From assembly GCA_937871985.1 (NCBI GenBank), contig CALMPB010000328.1, positions 1-64,000 of the forward strand: DNA of 64,000 nt. Reading direction: 5' to 3'. This document shows positions 39,452 to 47,222 of the stretch, in pieces (position 1 is the first letter of the stretch; each line of letters starts with the position of its first letter). Both the position numbers and the translations under genes were made by a program. The notes below the pieces were generated by a model. It was not told the DNA's origin and did not search any database. It was given only the letters and a program-made list of their open reading frames with translations. Source of the DNA: an uncultured Burkholderiaceae bacterium. GTDB taxonomy: Bacteria > Pseudomonadota > Gammaproteobacteria > Burkholderiales > Burkholderiaceae.

Positions 39452-40444
39452 TCAGTAGAGATTCCGCTTGTAGTCGGCGTCCAGGCTTTTGCGCATCAGG
39501 CCGGGAACGGCGACCAGTCCTTTGGCGACGATTGCGCCCAGGCCGCCGGCCTTGTGCAGCCTTACATGCGCGGCGAAGATGGCCGCGGGATCGATGTCGG
39601 CGGGAGGCGCGTACCCGGCCCAAGGTTTGGCGCGCGCCAAGGCGGCGCTTTCGTGCAACGCGATGGAGGGCGACGCAATGCTGGTCACGAGCTTGGGAGT
39701 CTTGTCGTGCACGGCGAAACACTGCCTCACTTGCAGGTCGGCGCTGATGCCGGCCGCGCCCTGCACGCGAGCTATCTGGGTGCATCCAGGCACAATCAGC
39801 AATGCCGACGCATGGGGTCGCGCCAGCAAATTGCGAAGGCTGTCCGTGCGGCGGTTTCCTGGCCGATCGGCAAAACGAATCCCGCCTTCGAACGGCTGGG
39901 CCAGCAGGCCGGCCGGGTCTCCCTTGGGGCTAAGGTCGGTATTGAGTTCGGTATCGGCAGTGGCCAGGGCCATGAAACGGCTGGACTGAAGAAAATCGGC
40001 CACGTCGTCGATCGGCGGCGGCGCGGGCTGCCAGAAATCCGAGCGCAGCAAGGCCTTGGCGCAATGCAAATAGCACTCCTGCACGGCGACGACAATGGCG
40101 TCACCCTCCGCGTTCGCCACCCTGCCGTTTATGCGCAGGGTCTCGCCCATGCCGGGAATGAGGAACAGCAATCCCACACCACGCCCCTGCCGCGCCTGTC
40201 GGGGGTCGTCCAGCGCGGCGAGCGGCAATCGGAGCTGCTTTTCATCCAGCGCGGCAGCGAAGCCCCGATCACCGCCGGCGATGGTCGCATCGATGCTCTG
40301 ATCGTCGCTGAAGCCGGCAAACGCCAGGGGCGATGCACGCAGCCAGCGGCACGCATGGGCATCGAGATGGTCGATGACCTTCAGGTCGATCGACGCGGGT
40401 TTTGCGCCGATCTGCGCGTCAAGCTCGGCTGTCGTCCGCAGCAT
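39452..40444 (-). CDS. Tandem split-barrel flavin-binding (PPOX family) protein
   Basis: A 330-residue protein with two pyridoxamine-phosphate-oxidase-like split-barrel domains. The first, around residues 70-130, contains GVGLLFLIPGMGETLRINGRV. The second, around 170-270, contains RFADRPGNRRTDSLRNLL and ALLIVPGCTQIARVQG. Such proteins bind FMN, F420 or haem. It is the last gene of the receptor-PepSY operon, and its ATG (40444) lies inside the 3' end of the 59-residue membrane-protein gene. Upstream open codons are Trp-rich and belong to that other frame. A role in iron release or redox is inferred from context only. Confidence 0.75.
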   Translation of the reverse strand: MLRTTAELDAQIGAKPASIDLKVIDHLDAHACRWLRASPLAFAGFSDDQSIDATIAGGDRGFAAALDEKQLRLPLAALDDPRQARQGRGVGLLFLIPGMGETLRINGRVANAEGDAIVVAVQECYLHCAKALLRSDFWQPAPPPIDDVADFLQSSRFMALATADTELNTDLSPKGDPAGLLAQPFEGGIRFADRPGNRRTDSLRNLLARPHASALLIVPGCTQIARVQGAAGISADLQVRQCFAVHDKTPKLVTSIASPSIALHESAALARAKPWAGYAPPADIDPAAIFAAHVRLHKAGGLGAIVAKGLVAVPGLMRKSLDADYKRNLY

Positions 40445-40598
40445 TTTTGCGCACCCATCCGTACCATACGGCAAGCGCCACGGGAACCAGAAGCGCCAGC
40501 CATGAAACCACGTCGCCAAGACCGTCATAGAGAAGGCCGGACAGCAATCCGACGGCGCTCAGCAAGCCGATCACGATCGGCCAGAACCAGACTTTCAT
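40419..40598 (-). CDS. Small membrane protein of the siderophore-reductase operon
   Basis: A 59-residue protein with two hydrophobic helices (about residues 4-22 and 31-48) and a short basic/acidic tail (RKNAADDSRA). ATG at 40598 overlaps the PepSY stop as ATGA, and its 3' end overlaps the next gene's start by 26 bases. These overlaps on both sides argue that it is real. Its length is below common gene-calling cut-offs. It resembles small unnamed proteins found beside PepSY iron genes; no function is known to me. Confidence 0.75.
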   Translation of the reverse strand: MKVWFWPIVIGLLSAVGLLSGLLYDGLGDVVSWLALLVPVALAVWYGWVRKNAADDSRA

Positions 40599-41749
40599 TG
40601 TTGCTGTACTCCTGCTCTTTGCGCTTCTTCAGCCTCGGCCTCGGCCAGGATTCCTTGCGCTTCGCGGTGGCGCAAGTATTTCTTGGCCCACAGGTACACG
40701 CCGCTGCCCAGGATGATGATGGCGAGAATGTCCAGCAGCGCCCAGACGATCTTCAGCGGCAAACCGCCATAGTCGCCAAAATGCAGCGGCTGCGACACGA
40801 ACAGCGATTTCACGTACCAAGGCATTTCCCGCGTGTCGGTCAAGGCGCCGGTTTGCGCATCCACCAGTACCGGGCGCAGCAAGCGGGCCGTCAGCGGGGT
40901 ATTGCCTTTCATGAAGGCCGTATAGTGATGCGGATCGGCAAATGCCGTGCCCGGAAAGGCGATCAGGCGCACGGTCATGTCCGGCGCGGTTTTTTCCGCC
41001 GTAACGAACGCGGCTTGCACCGAGCCATTGTCTTTCATGGGCGGCGCATTTTTATAGGGCCTGACCATATCGGCCAGTTGGTCGCCCTGCCAAACCGCCA
41101 GCACAATGGGATCCAGCGTATTGATGATGCCCGTTGCGCCCACGACCGTCAGCCACACCACCGTGACGATGCCCAGCAGATTGTGCATATCCAGCCATTT
41201 GACGCCGCGCCCCTTCTGCTTGCGTACCGTGCCGAAATCCTGCTTGCGCATGAAGGGCTTGTAGACCACCACGCCGGAAACAATGGCAATCACCAGCAGC
41301 AGGCCCATGAGGCCAAGGAACAGTTGCCCGGGCAACCCGGCGTACATGTCTTTGTGCAACTGAAGCATGACCGCCATGAAGCCCTGGTCATTGGGCTGAT
41401 CCAGCACCTTCGCGGTGCGCGAATCGATGGCCACCGTCCAGAACTCGTCCGGCGGGGCATCGACCTTGCTGGCCATGGAAACGATCGTGATGTTCGGGTG
41501 TTCTTCCTCGTCCCAGAACATGTAGCGCACCACTTTGTTGGGCTGCGCCGCCAATGCGCTTTGAACGATCTTGTCCAGGCTGACATTGGCCGTGCCTTCC
41601 GGCATGGGCGGCGCCTCGATCGTGCTCGTAAGGTGCTCGACTTCTTCGTGAAAGACCAGCGGCAGCCCGGTCAGGCACAGCATCAGCAGGAAGATGGTGC
41701 TGATCAGGCTGGTCCACTTGTGGAGGAATACCCAGGTTCGAAGATGCAT
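40595..41749 (-). CDS. PepSY-associated membrane protein, putative ferric-siderophore reductase
   Basis: A 384-residue inner-membrane protein with four main helices, starting with HKWTSLISTIFLLMLCLTGLPLVFHEE and ending with LDILAIIILGSGVYLWAKKYLRHRE. PepSY periplasmic segments lie between them, and conserved histidines (HKW, HKDMYAG, DMHNLLG) could ligate haem. Relatives such as FoxB and FpvG take part in reductive release of siderophore iron. It starts three bases after the receptor stop. Confidence 0.85.
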   Translation of the reverse strand: MHLRTWVFLHKWTSLISTIFLLMLCLTGLPLVFHEEVEHLTSTIEAPPMPEGTANVSLDKIVQSALAAQPNKVVRYMFWDEEEHPNITIVSMASKVDAPPDEFWTVAIDSRTAKVLDQPNDQGFMAVMLQLHKDMYAGLPGQLFLGLMGLLLVIAIVSGVVVYKPFMRKQDFGTVRKQKGRGVKWLDMHNLLGIVTVVWLTVVGATGIINTLDPIVLAVWQGDQLADMVRPYKNAPPMKDNGSVQAAFVTAEKTAPDMTVRLIAFPGTAFADPHHYTAFMKGNTPLTARLLRPVLVDAQTGALTDTREMPWYVKSLFVSQPLHFGDYGGLPLKIVWALLDILAIIILGSGVYLWAKKYLRHREAQGILAEAEAEEAQRAGVQQQ

Positions 41750-41752
41750 TTT

Positions 41753-44002
41753 TTAGAAACCTATCGTCGCCGACAACATGACGATGCGGCCTGAACCAAG
41801 GAACAGGTAGCCGTCGGACACGTTGTTTGCCGAGCTCGAAGTCGCCCAGTAGGCCTTGTCGAACAGGTTTTCGACATTCAGGCGCAGTGTCAGGTCTTTG
41901 CCGGCCACCTTGGTTTTATAGCGCGCGCCGGCATCGAAGGTGGTGACCGAGGGCAGCTTGTACTTGTTGCCTTGGTCGGCATATTGCGAGCCCGTATAGA
42001 CCACCCGCGCGTTCAAGCCAAAGCCGGGAGTAAGCACGTTGTCCCAATCCACGCCCAGCGAGGCCTGCACATGCGGCACGCCCACGGCATCATTGCCTTC
42101 GTTGACGCCGCCCGCCATTTCGTCGAGCTTGCCGCGCATGAGCGTTACGCCGCCCAGTACGCGCACGTCTTTCGCCACCTCGCCGAATGCGTTGATTTCC
42201 AGGCCGCGGTTCACCTGCATGCCGTTTTCCGTGAGCGAATTGTTGAATACCGTGGCGCTGGGCCGCTTGATCTGGTACAGGCTTACCGTGGTGGCAAAGT
42301 TGCCCCAGTCGTATTTGGCGCCCACTTCGACCTGTTTGGTTTTCATCGGCGGCAGCGAAGCCGCCGTCGTCACCGACGGAGGCGTAGCCGACGCGCCTTG
42401 GGACAAGCCTTCGATGTAATTGGCGTAAAGCGACAGGTTGTCGAGAGGTTTCACGACCACGCCCACCACCGGCGTAACGGCGGATTCCTCGTACCCGGGG
42501 CCGTCCGGCGCGTTCGTGGGCGTGGGAAAGTAGACGTAGTTCTGCTGCTTGACCGACTGATGGCGCGCGCCCAGGGTCAACTGTACACGGTCTTCCATGA
42601 AGGACAGCGTGTCGGCCAGGGCATAGCTGGTTAGCGTTGCCGAGGTGTACCTGCCCACGGGATTCGATATCCCATCTACATTGTGGTAATCGCTGGGCGA
42701 TGCGATGGAGTTGTACAGATTGTTGGGAATGGAGGCATAGCCCCAGGGAAACACAAAGCCGATATCGGTATCGGTGGTCATGCGCGAATAGCTGGCGGAG
42801 ACCTTGTGCTTGACCGCGCCGGTCGCAAATTTCGCGGTCAGGCCGGTTTCAAAGCTGGTGGTCTCGGGCTCGAATATCTGCCAGGCCGGAGTCGATACAT
42901 ACCCGCCATCCATGCCCGACAAGGTCGCATTGCCGGCCACCGCATCCATTTTGTGCTTGCGGTTGCCCAGGGCGGCATGCACGGTGATATTGTCGGTGAT
43001 GTCTTGCTCGATGCGTCCCACGACCGACGTGTCGTGCAGGATGACGCGGCCATAGCCAGGATAGTTCAGGCTGGTGTCCGACGGCGCGCTGGGCAGGCTG
43101 GCAAGCGTGGGGGATATCTGGAACTGGCGCACTTCGTTGTCGATCCGCTGCGACACGTGTATGACATCCAGCGAAGCCCGCGTGCGCTCGCCGCGATAAT
43201 CCAGCGCGATGGAAAACAGCCCTTCCTTGTCTTTCTGGTCGTCGATCGTCGTATCGCCATTGCGATATGCCCCATTGAAGCGGATGCCGAACTGGCCGCT
43301 GTCGCCAAAACGGCGCCCCAGATCGACATGCGTGCCGAATTGCGAATCGGACCAATAGCTGGCGGTCATACGTGCTATCGGCGTATCGGTGGCGCGCTTG
43401 GGCACGATATTGATGGCGCCGGCCACATTGCCGCCCGGAGCCATGCCGCTGAGCAAGGCCGAAGGGCCTTTCAGGATTTCCACGCTTTCAGCGATTTCCA
43501 TCGGCACGCGGTAGTATGGCAGCACGCCGTACAGGCCGTTGAAAGCGGCGTCCTGACTGCTGAAACTCAGGCCGCGAATGGTGAAGTCCTCGTTGATGTT
43601 GGTGCGCCCGCTGCCCAGGCGCACCGAGGGGTCGACGGACACCAGGTCAGCCAGAGTGCGCGCCTGCTTGTCCTCGATCAATTGCGAAGTGTAGCTGTTC
43701 AGGTTGAACGGGGTGTCCATGAAGTCGGAAGCGCCCAACATGCCCAAACCGCCGCCCTGGGTGACTTGCCCGCCTGCATAAGGCGTTTGCGCCGGGGATT
43801 CCGCTATGCCCCGGACCGTCACCGCAGGCATGGTGGTGACTTCGGGCGCGGTCTGCGCGGACTGGGCAGTCTGCGCATGGGCGCTTGCCAATGGCCACGC
43901 CATGCAGACGCACGCGGCGTGAAGGGCGACGGCAAGCGCGCTGGGGCGAGCGGAAAAGCGCTTTGCGCCTCGGCCATGTGCGAAGCTGGGGTAAGCATGC
44001 AT
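41753..44002 (-). CDS. TonB-dependent siderophore receptor
   Basis: A 749-residue outer-membrane receptor. Signal peptide to about residue 44 (SAHAQT), a TonB-box-like stretch MPAVTVRG near 58, the plug domain to about 210 (IRGLSFSSQDAAFNG), then a beta-barrel that ends in phenylalanine (SATIGF). No N-terminal signalling (STN) domain, unlike the second receptor in this window, so it should be regulated mainly by Fur. A Fur-like box and a long hairpin precede ATG at 44002. First gene of a four-gene operon. Confidence 0.93.
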   Translation of the reverse strand: MHAYPSFAHGRGAKRFSARPSALAVALHAACVCMAWPLASAHAQTAQSAQTAPEVTTMPAVTVRGIAESPAQTPYAGGQVTQGGGLGMLGASDFMDTPFNLNSYTSQLIEDKQARTLADLVSVDPSVRLGSGRTNINEDFTIRGLSFSSQDAAFNGLYGVLPYYRVPMEIAESVEILKGPSALLSGMAPGGNVAGAINIVPKRATDTPIARMTASYWSDSQFGTHVDLGRRFGDSGQFGIRFNGAYRNGDTTIDDQKDKEGLFSIALDYRGERTRASLDVIHVSQRIDNEVRQFQISPTLASLPSAPSDTSLNYPGYGRVILHDTSVVGRIEQDITDNITVHAALGNRKHKMDAVAGNATLSGMDGGYVSTPAWQIFEPETTSFETGLTAKFATGAVKHKVSASYSRMTTDTDIGFVFPWGYASIPNNLYNSIASPSDYHNVDGISNPVGRYTSATLTSYALADTLSFMEDRVQLTLGARHQSVKQQNYVYFPTPTNAPDGPGYEESAVTPVVGVVVKPLDNLSLYANYIEGLSQGASATPPSVTTAASLPPMKTKQVEVGAKYDWGNFATTVSLYQIKRPSATVFNNSLTENGMQVNRGLEINAFGEVAKDVRVLGGVTLMRGKLDEMAGGVNEGNDAVGVPHVQASLGVDWDNVLTPGFGLNARVVYTGSQYADQGNKYKLPSVTTFDAGARYKTKVAGKDLTLRLNVENLFDKAYWATSSSANNVSDGYLFLGSGRIVMLSATIGF

Positions 44003-44027
44003 GTTTTTGTCCCAATATCGATATGCA

Positions 44028-44068
44028 TCAGCCTTGGAGGCAAGCTACATTCTTGCATCCAAGGCTGA
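44028..44068 (-). promoter_or_regulatory. 17-bp hairpin in the leader of the TonB receptor mRNA
   Basis: Arms 44028-44044 and 44052-44068 pair at 16 of 17 positions around a seven-base loop. The structure lies 26 bases before the receptor ATG and downstream of the Fur-like box in the transcript. No T run follows. It may be an mRNA stabiliser or an attenuator. Confidence 0.7.
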
Positions 44069-44081
44069 TTCTAATAAAACA

Positions 44082-44100
44082 AATACGAATAGTTCCTATT
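44082..44100 (-). promoter_or_regulatory. Fur-like box upstream of the TonB receptor operon
   Basis: The minus strand reads AATAGGAACTATTCGTATT, 16 of 19 matches to the palindrome AATAAGAATTATTCTTATT. It shares its core with the box before the FecI-type gene. Placement is 80 bases from the start codon. Confidence 0.5.
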
Positions 44101-44275
44101 TATATATTACACGAAATTACATTCGCATCAAAGAACTGTTTTGCTTCAAGAAACCCGTGATGCATCGGCATGCATAGCTACATAGCCACGATGACTGCGC
44201 AGGTTCCTTGCTTAGCTGCTTTATGCGAAGCGAACATTGCCGGGATGGACAAATACGAACCAGCCACATGCGAAC

Positions 44276-45478
44276 TCATGTGCGGCTCAAGCGCGCGTCG
44301 AGAATTGCCAATCCAAACGCGATCGCGCTGATTGCAACACCCACCCAACCCACCGCCGGCAGCCCATAGCCCAGGCCAATCGGCAAGCCGGCCAAAAGCG
44401 GCGCAAGAGTAAGGCCGGCCTGGAAGGCGGATGAATTCATTGCCCCCGCGAGTATTGGCGCTTCGGGTGCGATCACATAGACCCGGCCCCAAACGGCTGG
44501 GTTCAATAGAAAGCCCGCGACGCCAAGTACAAACACAAAAGCGACGGCTGCCTCCCAATGCGAGGCCAACAAGGCTATTCCGGTGGATGCGAACATCAGT
44601 CCAACGATCCCCGTAACAAGCGTGGCGAACGGATGTCGATCGGCGGTTCGACCGCCAACTGCCAGCCCGACGAACGCCCCGACACCAAATAGAGTCAGTA
44701 CGGCTGGCAGCCAGCCAATAGACAACCCGCTTACATCGAGCAGCAACGCCCCTATATAAGCAAATGTGCCCATATACGCGGCCGTGGTTGCCGCTGTGGT
44801 GGCATACGCCGCCCAAATGGCGGGACGCTTTATGGCGTGCAATTCGATTGCGAGATCGGGCGCCACCGCGTTGCCGGGTAGCTTTTTGGGCAGAACCAGA
44901 AGGCCAATGGCCGCTGACGCTGCAGTAACGATCACAACAGCCCAGAATCCCCCACGCCAGCCAGTCAAATCACTGATGAAGGTCCCGGCGGGGCCTCCCA
45001 GTATCATGGCCGCGGTCAGACCGCTGACGACAACGGAAAGCGCTTTGGCGCGGCGACCAGGAGGTACGAGCTGCACGGCGGTCGCCGCCGCAACAGCCCA
45101 GAAGCAGGCATACGCCAAACCCATCGCAAAGCGAGCGGCAAGAATAAGCCAATAGTCTTGCACAAGCAGGCTGAGCGCCGTCGCAACAATGAAGGCTGCC
45201 TGACTGGTGAAAAGAGCGCCACGATTGGACCAGCGCAACGTCAGGATGGCGAACGGCGGCCCTCCAATCAACGCGCCCACCGCGAACACGGAAATCAACG
45301 TACCCGCCATGGGCAACGTGATATGCAGGTCGGCCGCAATCATGGGAAGGATACCCCCCATCAAGAATTCAGCGCTGCCCATTGCAAACAGACTAAGAGC
45401 GAGAAGATAAACCGCTGAAGGGATTAGCCCAGCACGTCCATTGGTATTGATGACGGTTTCTTGCATCTCAGCGCTCAT
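44276..45478 (-). CDS. MFS transporter (DHA1-type efflux)
   Basis: A 400-residue, 12-helix transporter. It starts with SAEFLMGGILPMIAADLHITLPMAGTLIS (quoted in part), the AraJ/Cmx-like opening of DHA1 drug or metabolite exporters. ATG at 45478 overlaps the DUF2938 stop as ATGA. It is second gene of a two-gene operon behind a MerR-type promoter, so it is likely induced by the signal sensed by that MerR protein. The 273 bases downstream contain no gene. Confidence 0.88.
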   Translation of the reverse strand: MSAEMQETVINTNGRAGLIPSAVYLLALSLFAMGSAEFLMGGILPMIAADLHITLPMAGTLISVFAVGALIGGPPFAILTLRWSNRGALFTSQAAFIVATALSLLVQDYWLILAARFAMGLAYACFWAVAAATAVQLVPPGRRAKALSVVVSGLTAAMILGGPAGTFISDLTGWRGGFWAVVIVTAASAAIGLLVLPKKLPGNAVAPDLAIELHAIKRPAIWAAYATTAATTAAYMGTFAYIGALLLDVSGLSIGWLPAVLTLFGVGAFVGLAVGGRTADRHPFATLVTGIVGLMFASTGIALLASHWEAAVAFVFVLGVAGFLLNPAVWGRVYVIAPEAPILAGAMNSSAFQAGLTLAPLLAGLPIGLGYGLPAVGWVGVAISAIAFGLAILDARLSRT

Positions 45479-45969
45479 GGCCACACCTGCTTGAAGATTA
45501 CCGCCGACGCATAAAGCCCGCAGCCGAAAACCGCATGTGTCGCAAAGCTGCGCAAGCAGTTTCTTATGGGCGTTGGCGTGCGCGATGCCGCGATCCCTGC
45601 GCCCATCGCGGGCTGCATGACGAACAAGGGGATGACGACAGTCGCCACGCCCACCATCAGGGCAGGCCGCAAGCCTGGGCCGTGCAGCCATGCCGTGCCA
45701 TACATACCTGCCAACAGTGCCGAGAACGCAACGCCGACCGCGTAGTGGACTACCCAGCCAAGCGGCGCCTCGCCACGTATCGGCGCGGCCTTGGCAATGC
45801 TGGCGTGCGCGAACCTGCCTCGAGACAGATGCCCGACCCACCGGCCAACCAATGCGTAATTGAGCATTGGGACGCCCAAGCCCTTCAGGATTGCCGCCCA
45901 CACGTCCATCACAGCCGTCGCGCCGACCCCGACCAGAACTACCCTTGCAACTTCGCTTGTCGATACCAT
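45475..45969 (-). CDS. DUF2938 family membrane protein
   Basis: A 164-residue protein with about four hydrophobic helices. The opening VARVVLVGVGATAVMDVWA and the motif GWVVHYAVGVAFSALLAGMYG are typical of DUF2938, a family without a known activity that is often found near MerR regulators. AAAGGAG precedes ATG at 45969. Confidence 0.85.
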   Translation of the reverse strand: MVSTSEVARVVLVGVGATAVMDVWAAILKGLGVPMLNYALVGRWVGHLSRGRFAHASIAKAAPIRGEAPLGWVVHYAVGVAFSALLAGMYGTAWLHGPGLRPALMVGVATVVIPLFVMQPAMGAGIAASRTPTPIRNCLRSFATHAVFGCGLYASAVIFKQVWP

Positions 45970-46008
45970 GCCTGCTCCTTTCGATTGATGAATCCGCCAA
46001 GTACAGGT

Positions 46009-46039
46009 ATGGTAGAAGTTGAAGTCAACTTCAAGTCAA
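46009..46039 (-). promoter_or_regulatory. MerR-type promoter of the DUF2938-MFS operon
   Basis: On the minus strand, -35 TTGACT (46039-46034) and -10 TACCAT (46014-46009) are separated by 19 bases. Within the spacer is the dyad GAAGTTGA-AG-TCAACTTC (46015-46032). A 19-bp spacer filled by a dyad is the signature of promoters activated by MerR proteins through DNA distortion. Confidence 0.85.
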
Positions 46040-46049
46040 GGGGTGGATC

Positions 46050-46508
46050 ATGGATATTTCAGAAGTCGCCCGGCGTACGGGCGTTCCGGCCTCCACGCTG
46101 CGGTTCTACGAGAAAAAAGGATTGATCTCGGCAAGCAGTCCCGCGGGTGAACGGCGGCGCTTTGCGCCCGAAGTGCTCGACCATCTGGCGCTGATCGCGC
46201 TCGGGCAGGCCGGAGGCCTTTCGCTGGACGAAATCCGCGCCATGCTCCCCCCTTCGGGCGCACCGCAGGTGGACAGGCAAGTACTGATGGACAAAGCCGA
46301 TGAAATCGATGCAACCATCAAGCGCCTGCGGGCCATGAGCGAAGGCTTGCGCCACGCCGCGGAATGCCCTGCCGCCAGCCATGCGCAATGCCCCACATTC
46401 CAGCGGCTGCTCAAGGTAGCCGCGGCCGGCAAGCTGAAGCAAGGCAGAACGACAAACCGTGCGGGATCGTCGAAAACCGTCAACGTGTCCCCACCGCCGG
46501 TCCGTTGA
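46050..46508 (+). CDS. MerR-family transcriptional regulator
   Basis: A 152-residue activator. The N-terminal winged HTH is ISEVARRTGVPASTLRFYEKKGLI, a coiled-coil linker follows at about 80-115, and a C-terminal segment holds two cysteines (ECPAASHAQCPTF) that could sense a ligand, metal or redox signal. The ATG lies 10 bases from the -35 of the divergent promoter, so it probably also represses itself. The signal cannot be read. Confidence 0.92.
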   Translation: MDISEVARRTGVPASTLRFYEKKGLISASSPAGERRRFAPEVLDHLALIALGQAGGLSLDEIRAMLPPSGAPQVDRQVLMDKADEIDATIKRLRAMSEGLRHAAECPAASHAQCPTFQRLLKVAAAGKLKQGRTTNRAGSSKTVNVSPPPVR

Positions 46509-46560
46509 ATTCGCGGTGGATATCGACGTAACGAATTGCAATAATCCAGGCTTTATTTAT

Positions 46561-46580
46561 AATTAAAAATAATTCTTATT
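46561..46580 (-). promoter_or_regulatory. Fur-like box upstream of the FecI-type sigma gene
   Basis: The minus strand reads AATAAGAATTATTTTTAATT, 17 of 19 to the palindrome AATAAGAATTATTCTTATT. It is about 40 bases before the sigma-factor start, in a strongly AT-rich stretch. Confidence 0.5.
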
Positions 46581-46618
46581 TAGATTACTTAACGCAATAT
46601 ATCTGCGCCCGCAAAACC

Positions 46619-47194
46619 GTGTCGGATCAGGCATCCCATTCCAATGTCGAAACGCTCTACTGCGACCATCATGGATGGCTGCAGGGCTGGCTGCGCCGGC
46701 GACTGGGAAATTCATTCGACGCGGCCGACCTGGCCCATGATGCCTTCCTGCGCCTGATGCAAGCGCCGCGCCATTTCGACAGCGAGCTTGCGGCACGCGC
46801 CTACCTGCGCACCACGGCCAATAACCTGTGCGTCGATCTCTGGCGCCGCCGCCAGATCGAACAGGCGTGGCTCGATGCGCTGAGCGCCCGGGCGGAAGCA
46901 GTCGCTCCCTCGGCCGAACACCAGGCCATCATCCTCGAGGCCCTGCAAGAAATCGACGTCATGCTGCGCAGCCTGTCGGCCAATGTCGCCCGCGCCTTCA
47001 TGCTGGCCATGGTCGGCGACATGACGCACAAGGAAGTGGCCAGGGAACTGGGCGTGTCCACCCGTACGGTCACGACCTACGTAACGCAAGCCATGCTGCA
47101 TTGCCTGCGCCTCGAAGCACGGCGGACGGCCGAAGAACTGCCCGCCGGCGCCCGCATGCCGCCCGCCGCCACGCCGGCTCCCAACATTCCCTGA
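46619..47194 (+). CDS. FecI-type ECF sigma factor
   Basis: A 191-residue sigma-70 family protein: region 2 (ETLYCDHHGWLQGWLRRRLG, AADLAHDAFLRLM) and region 4 (AMVGDMTHKEVARELGVSTRTVTTYV). The start is GTG at 46619 without a clear ribosome site. The C-terminal ~20 residues are Pro/Ala-rich. It is followed by fecR-like and receptor genes, the standard iron-starvation cell-surface signalling set. Confidence 0.93.
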   Translation: MSDQASHSNVETLYCDHHGWLQGWLRRRLGNSFDAADLAHDAFLRLMQAPRHFDSELAARAYLRTTANNLCVDLWRRRQIEQAWLDALSARAEAVAPSAEHQAIILEALQEIDVMLRSLSANVARAFMLAMVGDMTHKEVARELGVSTRTVTTYVTQAMLHCLRLEARRTAEELPAGARMPPAATPAPNIP

Positions 47195-47222
47195 TGCACC
47201 GCCCGTTCAAGACCATCGCGCC

